The position numbers and the translations under genes are program-made. From contig CP054936.1 of NCBI GenBank assembly GCA_013364255.1, positions 186,001 through 250,000 on the forward strand: a stretch of DNA of 64,000 nt. The letters run 5' to 3'. Under the pieces are notes generated by a model, which saw only the letters and a program-made list of their open reading frames with translations, was not told the DNA's origin and did not search any database. The DNA comes from Streptomyces seoulensis (GTDB lineage Bacteria; Actinomycetota; Actinomycetes; Streptomycetales; Streptomycetaceae). Of this stretch, positions 55,342-63,986 are shown piece by piece. Position 1 is the stretch's first letter. Every line of letters starts with the position of its first letter.

Positions 55342-55983
55342 TCAGTTCTCGTGGGCCGGGCCGCGCCCTGCTGCCAGGTGTCTCCGCCCTTCGGGCACGG
55401 GCAGGACCGCCAGTGCGGTGTCCGCGACGTTCCGCAGCGTCTCCGGGTCCAGGCCGGCCTTGCCCACCGCCTCGATGCCGCGGACCACCGTCAGCAGCAG
55501 TGCCGCCAGCCGCTCCGGATCCGCGGCGGCGTCGATGTCACCATGGCGCTGGGCGGCGCTGATCTCCGTCCGCAGCAGGGTCAGCAGTGCCGTCATGGTC
55601 TCGGCCGACCGTCCGGCGACCGCCGGATCGTGCTGGGCCAGTTCCGCCGCGCCCTTGGCCAGCAGGCATCCGCGACGCTCGGTGTCCAAGGCGGTGTTCT
55701 CCGCCATCAGGCGCACGTATCCCGCCAGCCGGGCCAGGGCCTCCGCGTCCGGGCCACCCGCCAGCCGTCCTTCGGCCACCTCGACGACCGCGGTGCACCA
55801 GTCGCCGAACACACGGTGGAACAGCTCGCCCTTGTCGCCGAACGCGCCGTACAGGCTGCCCTTGCCCAGACCGGTCGCCCGGGCGATGTCGTCCATCCGG
55901 GTTCCCGCGTAGCCGGTCGCCCAGAACTGCTCCCGGGCCCGCTCCAGGACGCGGCGTTCGTCGAATGCGCGTGGTCTCGCCAT
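55342..55983 (-). CDS. TetR-family repressor
   Basis: 213 residues. The N-terminal helix-turn-helix is canonical: ARPRAFDERRVLERA, then GYAGTRMDDIARATGLGKGSLYGAFGDKGELF. The C-terminal ligand domain is of the TetR_C type seen in AcrR-like regulators. It is divergent from the SDR gene 84 nt away, and a 10+10-bp inverted repeat lies between them, so it most likely represses that SDR gene and itself. Start ATG 55983. Confidence 0.92.
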   Translation of the reverse strand: MARPRAFDERRVLERAREQFWATGYAGTRMDDIARATGLGKGSLYGAFGDKGELFHRVFGDWCTAVVEVAEGRLAGGPDAEALARLAGYVRLMAENTALDTERRGCLLAKGAAELAQHDPAVAGRSAETMTALLTLLRTEISAAQRHGDIDAAADPERLAALLLTVVRGIEAVGKAGLDPETLRNVADTALAVLPVPEGRRHLAAGRGPAHEN

Positions 55984-56002
55984 GGTCTCACTCTATTGAT
56001 TC

Positions 56003-56042
56003 TTGACTCGATCGTCCATTATCGCCTACGTTATGGACGATC
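56003..56042 (+). promoter_or_regulatory. SDR promoter with TetR operator
   Basis: TTGACT (56003-56008), an 18-nt spacer and TACGTT (56027-56032) form a promoter toward the SDR gene. A perfect inverted repeat, GATCGTCCAT (56010-56019) and ATGGACGATC (56033-56042) with a 13-nt centre, spans the spacer and start region. It is the probable TetR binding site. Confidence 0.7.
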
Positions 56043-56067
56043 CATTCCACAACTGAAGGGGTGCGAC

Positions 56068-56805
56068 ATGCCAGGCACACTGCGGGAGAAGGTGGCCGTG
56101 ATCACCGGAGGGACCAGCGGGATCGGGCTGGCCATCGCCCACCGCTTCATCCGGGAGGGCGCACGGGTCTTCGTGACCGGCCGGGACGCCGACCGACTCG
56201 AAGCGGCGGTCAAGGAGTTGGGCCCCGCGGCCACCGGCGTACGATCCGACGCCTCGGTCCTGGCCGACCTGGACGCGCTCTACGCGCGGGTCCGCGAGGA
56301 GGCCGGACGCATCGACGTGTTGGTGGCCAACGCGGGAATCGTCGCGGACGCCGCACTCGGCGCCCACACCGAGGCGAACGTCGACCTGACACTCGCCGTC
56401 AACGTCAAGGGCCCGCTGTTCACCGTGCAGAAGGCGCTTCCGCTGCTGGCCGAGAACGCGTCCGTGCTGGTCATCGGGTCGAGCAACAGCGTACGGCCGA
56501 ACGAGCAACTCGAGGTCTACAGCGCCTCGAAGGCGGCGGTGAGCAACCTCGTGCACAACTGGGCCCGGCAGTCGCGGCAGCGCCGATTCCGGGTCAACGT
56601 GCTCAGCCCGGGACCCACGCGGACCCCTGGCCTCCTCGGCGCCGCGGGGCCGGACGTCGACCGGTTCGCCGAGGCTGTCGTGCCACTGGGGCGACTGGCC
56701 GACGCCGAGGAGATCGCCGAAGCCGCCCTCTTCCTGGCTTCGGACGCCTCGTCGTTCGTCACCGGCGCCGAACTCTTCGCGGACGGCGGCTACACCCGGG
56801 CCTGA
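56068..56805 (+). CDS. Short-chain dehydrogenase/reductase
   Basis: A 245-residue classical SDR: ITGGTSGIGLA cofactor loop, LVANAGIV (NAG motif), GSSNSV and catalytic YSASK, and a C-terminal FVTGAELFADGG. Arg in VTGRDADR after the second strand suggests NADPH preference. Control by the adjacent TetR protein points to an inducible detoxification or xenobiotic oxidoreductase. ATG 56068 follows AAGGGG. Substrate unknown. Confidence 0.9.
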   Translation: MPGTLREKVAVITGGTSGIGLAIAHRFIREGARVFVTGRDADRLEAAVKELGPAATGVRSDASVLADLDALYARVREEAGRIDVLVANAGIVADAALGAHTEANVDLTLAVNVKGPLFTVQKALPLLAENASVLVIGSSNSVRPNEQLEVYSASKAAVSNLVHNWARQSRQRRFRVNVLSPGPTRTPGLLGAAGPDVDRFAEAVVPLGRLADAEEIAEAALFLASDASSFVTGAELFADGGYTRA

Positions 56806-56997
56806 CGGCGTTCATGAGACCGCCGAGGGCCGGGATGCCCTCACGGCCGACCTGGTTGATCACAGCGCCGTCCCTCTACGGATTGCAGCCACAAAGTACG
56901 ACAAGCCAGGTTTGGCCGAATTGGGTAGTGCACCGGCCGGAGGGGGTCGGGCTGAATGGTGTCGTGCATCGGCACTCCACGAGGGAGCGAGGGGGTC

Positions 56998-57510
56998 ATG
57001 ACCGCAAGCGCCGGCAGGGTCGACAAGGAACAGGTTCAGGCACGAGTCCAGGCGATCCAGGAAGTGTTCGCACGCAAGCAGGCGGAGAGCAGGGGGCTGG
57101 AAGCGGGGCTCGACCTGGAGGCATCCGTAAGCCGGGCCATGCGGGCCAGGGCCCAGTCGGCCGCGGCGGCACAGGAAGCGGCCGGAGCCGAACAGCGATC
57201 CGCTGTGCAGACTCCCGACGACGGCCCCGGCATCTGGTGCGAGCTCTACGGATTCCTCGACCTCGGGTACAAGATCCACCTGAATCGCGCCGCCGTCACC
57301 ATGGTCACCAGCACCGCTTCGGCTCTGGAACAGGTTCTGGGCGACGCCGTCGAGGGATTCCCGGAACTCGAAGCGATCTTCATTCCGCTGCTCGCCGCCA
57401 TCTACGCCGAGGGCGGAGCGATCGGCGCCGCCGCCCAGGTCAACGGCACGGTCGTACTGATCGGGGTGATTCCCGACCCGATCCCCGTCCCCTTCCCCGA
57501 CGACTTCTAG
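56998..57510 (+). CDS. Unknown protein, coiled-coil N-terminus and hydrophobic Gly/Pro-rich C-terminus
   Basis: 170 residues; not recognised. Residues 5-70 are helical and charged (QVQARVQAIQEVFARKQ, then Ala-rich), followed by a conserved-looking core (GIWCELYGFLDLGYKIHLNR) and a hydrophobic tail with AIYAEGGAIGAAAQVNGTVV and a Pro-rich end (PDPIPVPFPDDF). There is no signal peptide. ATG 56998 has GGGGG upstream; an upstream in-frame ATG at 56956 is possible. It stands alone, followed by a strong terminator. Codon usage is normal for the genome, so I think it is real. Confidence 0.65.
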   Translation: MTASAGRVDKEQVQARVQAIQEVFARKQAESRGLEAGLDLEASVSRAMRARAQSAAAAQEAAGAEQRSAVQTPDDGPGIWCELYGFLDLGYKIHLNRAAVTMVTSTASALEQVLGDAVEGFPELEAIFIPLLAAIYAEGGAIGAAAQVNGTVVLIGVIPDPIPVPFPDDF

Positions 57511-57614
57511 GCCCCCGACGACTTCTAGGCAGGGCTACGACCGGGCGGGTCCGCCGGACCGACGACAGCGGCCCCGGCGCCGGGCGGGCATCGGGAGCCG
57601 GGACCGGCAGGCAG

Positions 57615-57677
57615 CAGGGCCGGGGCCGCCCGCGGCAGGGCCGGGGCCGCCCGCGGCAGGGCCGGGGCCGCCCGCGG
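57615..57677. repeat. Three perfect 21-bp tandem repeats
   Basis: The unit CAGGGCCGGGGCCGCCCGCGG is repeated exactly three times (57615-57635, 57636-57656, 57657-57677). The last copy runs into the terminator stem. Confidence 0.9.
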
Positions 57678-57696
57678 CAGGGTGTCCTGCCGCGGG
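57671..57696. terminator. Bidirectional terminator hairpin
   Basis: CCCGCGGCAGG (57671-57681), loop GTGT, CCTGCCGCGGG (57686-57696): a perfect 11-bp GC stem between convergent genes ending at 57510 and 57719. Confidence 0.85.
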
Positions 57697-57718
57697 CCGC
57701 CGGAGCATCGCGCAGGCG

Positions 57719-58678
57719 TCAGTCCATGACGAGGACCAGCTTGCCCGTGGTGCGTCCGGTCTCGCCGATCTCGTGCGCCTCGGCGGCCTCGGCCAGCGGG
57801 AACGTACCAGCGACGGTGGGCCGCAGTCGCCCCGTCTCCACGAGGTCGGCGATCGCCCGCATCCCGTGGTGGTCGGCGTCCACCAGCATCCTCACCGCCC
57901 GTACGCCGAGCCGTTCCGCCTCCCTGGGGAAGTCGTCGGAGCCGACCGGGAGGATCGACACCACGACCCCGCCCGGACGCAGCACCCGCAGTGAACGGAC
58001 GGAGGTCTCGCCGCCGAGGGTGTCCAGGACGACGTCCACGTCCCGTACGGCCTCGGTGACGTCGGTCGTGCGGTAGTCGACCGGCTCGTCCACCCCGATC
58101 TCGCGCAGATAGTCGTGCTTGCCCGCGCTCGCGGTGCCGATGACGTACGCGCCCCGGGCCTTGGCGATCTGTACCGCCACATGGCCGACCCCGCCGGCCG
58201 CCGCGTGGATCAGCACCCGCTGCCCGGCGCGCAGCTCCGCCCGCTCCACCAGGGCCTGCCACGCGGTCAGCGAGACCAGCGGCAGCGCGCCGGCCTGGAC
58301 GTGGTCGATGCCGGCGGGCTTGGCGGCGAAGGCGCGGGCCGGGGCGGTGACGTACTCGGCGTGCGAGCCGTGGCCGAACGGGTAGGGGAGCATCCCGAAC
58401 ACCTCGTCCCCGGGCCGGAAGAGGGCCACGCCGACGCCGGTCGCCTCGACCACACCGGAGACGTCCCAGCCGAGCACGTACGGCGGCTCGCCGAGGAAGA
58501 GGCCCTGGGCGCGGTGCTTCCAGTCGGTGGGGTTGACTCCGGCGGCCCGCACCCGGACCAGCACCTCGTTGGGGCGCGGCGCCGGCCGCTCCAGCTCGAT
58601 CTCCTTGAGCACCTCGGGGCCGCCGAGAACGTCCTGGCCCATGGCACGCATCGTGTCAGCGGTCTTCACATCGTTCAT
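57719..58678 (-). CDS. Zinc-independent MDR/quinone oxidoreductase
   Basis: A 319-residue medium-chain dehydrogenase/reductase of the quinone oxidoreductase class: [38 protein letters not shown] (NADPH loop), LDTLGG, and the C-terminal TGKLVLVMD. It lacks the structural zinc cysteines. ATG 58678 lacks a ribosome site; the message could start close to or at this codon. Divergent from a GlxA-type regulator with a shared inverted repeat, so probably under its control. Confidence 0.88.
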   Translation of the reverse strand: MNDVKTADTMRAMGQDVLGGPEVLKEIELERPAPRPNEVLVRVRAAGVNPTDWKHRAQGLFLGEPPYVLGWDVSGVVEATGVGVALFRPGDEVFGMLPYPFGHGSHAEYVTAPARAFAAKPAGIDHVQAGALPLVSLTAWQALVERAELRAGQRVLIHAAAGGVGHVAVQIAKARGAYVIGTASAGKHDYLREIGVDEPVDYRTTDVTEAVRDVDVVLDTLGGETSVRSLRVLRPGGVVVSILPVGSDDFPREAERLGVRAVRMLVDADHHGMRAIADLVETGRLRPTVAGTFPLAEAAEAHEIGETGRTTGKLVLVMD

Positions 58679-58714
58679 GGTGAACCAGCGTGCCCCGGCC
58701 CGCACACCAGGGAA

Positions 58715-58751
58715 ATGGCATGATGGTCAATCTCCGATAGGATCATGCCAT
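58715..58751. promoter_or_regulatory. Operator/promoter shared by oxidoreductase and GlxA-type regulator
   Basis: A perfect inverted repeat: ATGGCATGAT (58715-58724) and ATCATGCCAT (58742-58751), 17-nt centre. The right arm overlaps the regulator's ATG. TAGGAT at 58737-58742 is a -10-like element eight nt before the ATG, suggesting a leaderless message and autoregulation. Confidence 0.65.
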
Positions 58752-59775
58752 GCGGCGAACGGAGCGGACGGAAGCGAAACGGCCGGCACAGGAGACGGGC
58801 GCGGGCGCGGGCGGGGAACCGGTCGCGGGCAAGGCCGTGGAGCGGGTCGTCGTCCTGGCCATGGACGGCGTCTACCCTTTCGAACTGGGCATCCCCAGCC
58901 GCATCCTCGGCGCCGCCGACGGCCGGTACGAGGTACTGACCTGCTCGGTCGACGGCCGGCCGGTGCGCACCAGCACGGACTTCACGATCGGCGTCGCCCA
59001 CGGCCCGGAGGCGCTGGCGACCGCCGACACCGTGGTGGTCGCCGCGATCACGCCCGACCACGTCGCCGAGGAACTGCCCGCCGAGACCGCCGCCGCGCTC
59101 GCGCTGATCCCGTCCGGCGCGCGCATCGTCTCCATCTGCACCGGCGCCTTCGTGCTCGCCGCGGCCGGGCTGCTGGACGGGCGCAGGGCCACCACGCACT
59201 GGCATCTCGCCGACCGGTTCCGGCGCGCGTTTCCCCGGGTGGACCTCGACCCCGACGTGCTGTTCGTGGCAGACGGCCGCATCCTGACCTCGGCCGGCGC
59301 CGCCTCCGGCGTGGACCTCTGTCTGCACCTGGTGCGCGAGGACCACGGTACGGCGCTGGCGAACTTCGTGGCCCGCTGCTGTGTGGTGCCGCCCTTCCGG
59401 GAGGGCGGGCAGGCGCAGTACATCGTGCGGCCCATGCCCGAACAGAACGCCGCCGGCACCGCCGCCACCCGGGCCTGGGCCCTGGAACACCTCACCGAGC
59501 CGCTCACCCTGGCCGACCTCGCCGGGCACGCCCGGATGAGCCTGCGCACCTTCGTCCGCCGGTTCAACGACGAGACGGGGACCAGTCCCGGCCGGTGGCT
59601 GATCCAGCAGCGCGTCTCCCGGGCCCGGGACCTGCTGGAGTCCAGCGATCTGACGGTCGATCAGATCGCGGGCCGGGTCGGCTTCGCCACCGGCGCGTCC
59701 CTGCGCCAGCACCTGCACGCCTCGATCGGCGTCTCCCCGCAGGCCTACCGGCGCACCTTCCAGGCGACCCGCTGA
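58750..59775 (+). CDS. GlxA-type transcriptional regulator (DJ-1/PfpI domain plus AraC HTH)
   Basis: 341 residues. Residues ~35-205 form a DJ-1/PfpI-like domain (VVVLAMDGVYPFELGIP, SICTGAFVLAAAGLLDG with the nucleophile-elbow Cys). Residues ~240-335 are two AraC helix-turn-helices (LTLADLAGHARMSLRTFVRRF; LTVDQIAGRVGFATGASLRQHL). Such proteins sense small molecules and usually control a neighbouring enzyme gene, here the quinone oxidoreductase. The N-terminal ~30 residues are charged and may be partly untranslated if a later start is used; no ribosome site precedes ATG 58750. Confidence 0.9.
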   Translation: MRRTERTEAKRPAQETGAGAGGEPVAGKAVERVVVLAMDGVYPFELGIPSRILGAADGRYEVLTCSVDGRPVRTSTDFTIGVAHGPEALATADTVVVAAITPDHVAEELPAETAAALALIPSGARIVSICTGAFVLAAAGLLDGRRATTHWHLADRFRRAFPRVDLDPDVLFVADGRILTSAGAASGVDLCLHLVREDHGTALANFVARCCVVPPFREGGQAQYIVRPMPEQNAAGTAATRAWALEHLTEPLTLADLAGHARMSLRTFVRRFNDETGTSPGRWLIQQRVSRARDLLESSDLTVDQIAGRVGFATGASLRQHLHASIGVSPQAYRRTFQATR

Positions 59776-59833
59776 CCGAGGCCCCCGCCTGCGGCCTGGG
59801 CGCGGTGAGCTCGGGCGCCGGCCGGGGGACGCA

Positions 59834-59916
59834 TTGCTGCGTGTATGTGAACCCTCCGTGTCGTGCTGCGCCCACGTGAACTGTCTGTGTCGGCAGCCAG
59901 TTCCGCCTTGTTCCGG
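59834..59916 (+). other. Cys-codon-dense stretch upstream of the sulfatase gene
   Basis: In the frame of the sulfatase, this stretch would read CEPSVSCCAHVNCLCR followed by PVPPC, with seven Cys codons in about 28. No stop separates it from the sulfatase ATG at 60062. It may be a cysteine-sensing leader or only a chance open frame; the rest of the 59776-60061 gap shows nothing else. Confidence 0.3.
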
Positions 59917-60061
59917 CGCATCGCCCACTCCTAGGTTCACTCCGGGCGCGCCGCACCGCAGGTGCTCGAATCTCTCTCGCCGCCCGCAGGTTCGTGTGCT
60001 CCTTGACAGCCGTACGCCCGCTCCGCTCCAGCCATCGCACCCACCCAGAAGGGTTTCCACC

Positions 60062-61471
60062 ATGAGCCCGAGCGACCGATGGGACCTCGGCCGGCGGGGT
60101 TTCCTCGCCGGCGCGACCGCCGTCGCGGCAGCCGCCACCGTGCCCGCGCTCGCCCACCGCGCCGACGCCGCCGAGGTGTCCGACGCGGCGGCGAACAGAC
60201 CCAACATCCTGGTGATCCTCACCGACGACCAGCCGTTGGAGACCGAGTGGGCCACGCCCCGCACGGTGGACTGGCTGGTGGACGGAGGCGTCCGGTTCAG
60301 CCACGGGCACGTCGCCACCCCGCTGTGCGCGCCGTCCCGGTCGTCCGTCTTCAGTGGCCGACACGCACGCCACCACGGGGTGCGCGACAACAGCAGCCCG
60401 TACAACCTGGACCAGTCGACGACCGTGCAGCGGCACCTCCAGGACGCCGGGTACCGGACCGGACTGTTCGGCAAGTACCTCAACGCGTGGCACAACACCG
60501 ACAACCCGCCGCACTTCGAGGAGTGGCTGCTAAACGACCCGGTCACCTACAACAACGGCACGTACAACGACAACGGCACCGTCCGCGCCATCCCCGGATA
60601 CAGCACGACGGTGGTGCGCGAACGCGCCCTGAAGTTCCTGGACAAGGCGGCCACCGACCCCCGGCCGTGGTTCGCCTTCGTCGCGCCGAAGGCCCCGCAC
60701 GCGCCGAACACACCGGAGCCCAAGTACGCGAACACCCCGGTGCCGGAGTGGAACGGGCGGCCGTCGGTGACCGAGACGGACCGCAGCGACAAGCCGCCGT
60801 ACATCCAGAACGCGAACCGCACTCTGGACGACGGCCGGACCGTGCGCCGCAACCAGTTGCGCACCCTGCTGTCGGTGGACGACACCGTGCAGGCGTTGCA
60901 CGACAAGCTCGCCGACCTGGGACAGCTCCGCAACACGCTGGTCTTCTACCTCGGCGACAACGGGTACAGCTGGAGCGACCACGGCTGGGGCGCCAAGTCG
61001 GTGCCGTACCGCCCGGCGGTCGAGGTGCCGTTCTACGTGTCGTGGCCGGCCGGCGGCCTGGGCGCGGGAACCGTGGACGACCGGCTGGCCGCGAACATCG
61101 ACATCGCGCCGACCATCCTCGACGCGGCGGGCATCGCCCCGAGCCCGCTGCACGACGGGCAGTCGCTGCTCGGGAACGCCCGTCGCGACCACCTGCTCGT
61201 CGAGTGGTGGCACCGGGGACCGGGCGGCAACCCGCACACCTGGTCCTCGTACAAGAGCACCACCGAGCAGTACGTCGAGTACTACACCCTGCACACCGAC
61301 GACAACGGACAGCAGGTCGGCACCGGAGAGGTCGTCTTCCGCGAGTACTACGACCTGGTGAAGGACCCCTACCAGCTCACCAACCTGCTGTACGGCGCGA
61401 CCCCGGCCGACGAGCGGCGGCTCGGCATCCCGGCGCTGGCGGCGAAACTCGCCGCCGACCGGGCGGCCTGA
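60062..61471 (+). CDS. Secreted (Tat) sulfatase, formylglycine type
   Basis: 469 residues. The N-terminus is a twin-arginine signal (GRRGFLAG, then an Ala-rich core and AHRADA). The mature protein starts the arylsulfatase fold with NILVILTDDQ (metal Asp pair) and PLCAPSRSS, whose CxPSR motif is the site where Cys is oxidised to formylglycine. YLGDNGYSWSDHGW is a later metal/active-site segment. It probably releases sulfate from sulfate esters outside the cell. ATG 60062 follows AGAAGGG. The next gene encodes the formylglycine-generating enzyme, so the pair is functionally complete. Confidence 0.93.
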   Translation: MSPSDRWDLGRRGFLAGATAVAAAATVPALAHRADAAEVSDAAANRPNILVILTDDQPLETEWATPRTVDWLVDGGVRFSHGHVATPLCAPSRSSVFSGRHARHHGVRDNSSPYNLDQSTTVQRHLQDAGYRTGLFGKYLNAWHNTDNPPHFEEWLLNDPVTYNNGTYNDNGTVRAIPGYSTTVVRERALKFLDKAATDPRPWFAFVAPKAPHAPNTPEPKYANTPVPEWNGRPSVTETDRSDKPPYIQNANRTLDDGRTVRRNQLRTLLSVDDTVQALHDKLADLGQLRNTLVFYLGDNGYSWSDHGWGAKSVPYRPAVEVPFYVSWPAGGLGAGTVDDRLAANIDIAPTILDAAGIAPSPLHDGQSLLGNARRDHLLVEWWHRGPGGNPHTWSSYKSTTEQYVEYYTLHTDDNGQQVGTGEVVFREYYDLVKDPYQLTNLLYGATPADERRLGIPALAAKLAADRAA

Positions 61472-61560
61472 GCAGCACGGTACGCCGGCCCGACGGACGC
61501 GCCGCCGGGCCGGCATGTCGCCGAAAGCCGCCCCAACTCCCCCGCCTTCGAGGAGATTCG

Positions 61561-62529
61561 GTGTCCGACGCCCGACCGTCCGGCGATCCGCGTCCGTCCT
61601 GCTGCACGCCGGGCCGGAGCACTCTCGCCCTCGCGTCACCCGCGCCCCGGCCCGCGGCGGAGAGCCCGGCGGCCCGCCGCGCCCGGCGGGGCCTGGTGGC
61701 GCTGCCCGGCGGCGCGTTCCTGATGGGCGGCGACGATCCGGACGGCATCGCGGCGGACGGCGAGGGCCCGGTGCGCGAAGTGACGGTGCGGCCCTTCGAG
61801 ATCTCCCGGGCGACCGTCAGCAACGCCGAGTTCGCCTCGTTCGTCAAGGAGACCGGTCACGTCACGGAGGCCGAACGCTTCGGCTTCTCCTTCGTCTTCG
61901 ACGGCTTCCTCACGGCCGAAGTCCGGTCCGTCTCCGAGGCGGTGCCGGGCACACCGTGGTGGCGGGCGGTCGCCGGGGCGACGTGGCGCGCGCCGAGCGG
62001 ACCGGGCTCCGACTTCCGCGCCCTGCAACAGCATCCGGTCACCCAGGTCTCCTGGCACGACGCGGCCGCGTACTGCGCCTGGTCGGGTACCCGGCTGCCC
62101 ACCGAGGCGGAGTGGGAGTACGCGGCCCGGGGCGGCCTGGAGCGCAAGCGGTACCCCTGGGGCGACGAACTCGCGCCACGGGGACGGGAGATGCTCACCA
62201 TCTGGCAGGGCGACTTCCCCCGGGCGGCGCCCGGCGCGCGCAACGGCACCTCGCCGGTGCGCTCGCACCGCCCCAACGGGTTCGGCCTGCACCACACGGT
62301 CGGCAACGTGTGGGAGTGGTGCGCCGACTGGTTCAGCCCGGACCACCACCGCACCGGCCCCCGCGAGGCCCCGACCGGTCCCCCTGCCGGCACGGCACGG
62401 GTGATGCGCGGCGGCTCACACCTGTGCCACGTCTCGTACTGCAACCGCTACCGGGTCGCGGCGCGCAGTTCCAACACGCCGGACAGTTCGACGGGGAACA
62501 TCGGGTTCCGGGTGGCCCGGTCGCGCTGA
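61561..62529 (+). CDS. Formylglycine-generating enzyme (sulfatase maturase)
   Basis: 322 residues of the FGE-sulfatase domain family: LPGGAFLMGGDDPD, VSWHDAAAYCAWSGTRLPTEAEWEYAARGG, GNVWEWCADW, and GGSHLCHVSYCNRYRVAAR, which carries the two copper-binding active-site Cys. It uses oxygen to convert the Cys of CxPSR in sulfatases to formylglycine in the cytoplasm before Tat export. GTG 61561 has GAGGAG six nt before it; 89 nt separate it from the sulfatase gene, so one transcript is likely. The first ~45 residues are a Pro/Ala-rich extension. Confidence 0.94.
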   Translation: MSDARPSGDPRPSCCTPGRSTLALASPAPRPAAESPAARRARRGLVALPGGAFLMGGDDPDGIAADGEGPVREVTVRPFEISRATVSNAEFASFVKETGHVTEAERFGFSFVFDGFLTAEVRSVSEAVPGTPWWRAVAGATWRAPSGPGSDFRALQQHPVTQVSWHDAAAYCAWSGTRLPTEAEWEYAARGGLERKRYPWGDELAPRGREMLTIWQGDFPRAAPGARNGTSPVRSHRPNGFGLHHTVGNVWEWCADWFSPDHHRTGPREAPTGPPAGTARVMRGGSHLCHVSYCNRYRVAARSSNTPDSSTGNIGFRVARSR

Positions 62530-62660
62530 GGAGGTCGAGCGGGCAGGAGTGCGGCGGCAGCGGCACGTCGGACGTGCGCCGGGCGCGCCGGCCGCGGACG
62601 ACGGGGGGAGCCTTCTGCTTCACGTCGGTGTCTTCCACCCCCGCGGCTTCCGGTGTCCGC

Positions 62661-63986
62661 TCAGAAGAGTGCCTGGCCTTCGCTGTCGGTGTCCGCGACG
62701 ACCGGGCGGGGCTGGGCCGGGAGGTCGTCGAGGCGGTCGGGGCCGGCCGCGGCGGCGACGGCGGGGGCCGTCTCGGCCAGCCAGACGCTGAACCGTTCCG
62801 CGGCCTCACGGTAGGGGATCCGCGCCAGGACGCGGTGCTCGCCGGAGGGGCAGCAGTCGACGGCGACGGTGAGCAGGCAGGAACGGGGCGCGTTCTGGCT
62901 CCCCGTCCAGGACACGCGCAGGACGCCGCAGGGCTTGCGTCCGCGGGGGGCGCGGTGGGTCGGCCGCAGTGATCGGCAGGCTATGTCGGCGGTCCATGCG
63001 GCGAGGTGCGGCAGGGGCAGGGTGGTGCGTGCGCGGCAGCCGGGGCAGCGGTGCCAGTGGCGGAGCCAGTCGTGGGTGTCGGTGTGGAAGAGGCGTGTGT
63101 AGTGGTTCGCCACGCGGATGTCGTTGCCGTACAGGTGGTCGGGGCGTTCCTGTGTGTTGCAGGACTGGCAGAGGGGGGCGCGGACGTAGCCGTGTTCGTG
63201 GCAGTGGTCGAGAACGGTGGCGGGCGCGGTGCGGCAGACGGCGCATGTCCACCCGGCGACCCTGCGGGAGGTGCCGGGCCTTCTGCTGAGCTGCGCGTAC
63301 AGCTGGCCTTCCAGCTCTTTGTCGTACGGGCGCGGTGAGGCGGTGGCGGGGTCCTCGGGGCTGGTCGTCCGCCGACCGCCGGCGTCCCGGGCGCGTGGGG
63401 GGCGGGACGGCTCGGTGGCGGCTGTGCCTGCCCGGTGGGTCCTCGCGGCTCGCACCCACTGCGTCTCGGTGTGCTCGGCCGCGTCGAGCAGTCTGACCAC
63501 GGCGCGCGGCAGCCACCAGGTGGGCCGCGTCCCGTCGCGGGTCTGCTCCACGAGGATCCGCCGCCAGTCGATCCCCGCCAGAGGGTACGGCCGGTCCGCT
63601 GCCCGACCCGCTGTCCGCTCGGGGCCGCCCCGCTCCGTCAGTTCCCGCTCGATGCGCCGGCGCCACCGCAGCGCTGTCTCCTCGTCGCGCTCCTGCCCCG
63701 GTGTTCCACGGAACGGGCCGATGCGGACCAGATCCCGCCGGTCCACCCGGATCGCGCTCAGTTCCGCGGCCGCCCGGCGTACCTCGGTCTCCGCCACGGT
63801 CCACTGACCGCTGTCCGCCCTCACCGTCGTCACCGCCCGGTCGCCGAGCAGGACGTATCCCGCTCGGACGCCGGCAGGAGAGCGGGTGAATGCCCCGGAA
63901 GCGGTCGGCACGGCACTGCCCGCCGTCACCTCGACCCACAGGGCGTCCGCGGCGCCCAAGGAGATCAGGCCATGGTGACCGGGCAT
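62661..63986 (-). CDS. Endonuclease VII-like HNH domain protein
   Basis: 441 residues. The central part (~248-285) is CAVCRTAPATVLDHCHEHG followed by APLCQSCN, the zinc and catalytic pattern of the recombination endonuclease VII (HNH) family. Another Cys pair (CPGC, ~317) follows, and the C-terminal ~100 residues resemble a plain globular domain. The N-terminal ~230 residues match nothing I recognise. Similar multi-domain HNH proteins are frequent in Streptomyces without known phage context, and no phage genes are visible here. Start ATG 63986. The last ~14 bases of the window hold nothing else. Confidence 0.75.
   Translation of the reverse strand: MPGHHGLISLGAADALWVEVTAGSAVPTASGAFTRSPAGVRAGYVLLGDRAVTTVRADSGQWTVAETEVRRAAAELSAIRVDRRDLVRIGPFRGTPGQERDEETALRWRRRIERELTERGGPERTAGRAADRPYPLAGIDWRRILVEQTRDGTRPTWWLPRAVVRLLDAAEHTETQWVRAARTHRAGTAATEPSRPPRARDAGGRRTTSPEDPATASPRPYDKELEGQLYAQLSRRPGTSRRVAGWTCAVCRTAPATVLDHCHEHGYVRAPLCQSCNTQERPDHLYGNDIRVANHYTRLFHTDTHDWLRHWHRCPGCRARTTLPLPHLAAWTADIACRSLRPTHRAPRGRKPCGVLRVSWTGSQNAPRSCLLTVAVDCCPSGEHRVLARIPYREAAERFSVWLAETAPAVAAAAGPDRLDDLPAQPRPVVADTDSEGQALF

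Noticed and set aside
60062..62529. Sulfatase and maturase as tailoring genes of the ansamycin
   Set aside because: The sulfatase has a Tat signal and would act outside the cell; ansatrienins carry no sulfate; the genes lie ~7 kb beyond the last cluster gene.
62530..62660. GCACGTC-G-GACGTGC palindrome as terminator between the maturase and HNH genes
   Set aside because: The stem is only seven bp with a one-nt centre; it could equally be a binding site, so it was left uncalled.
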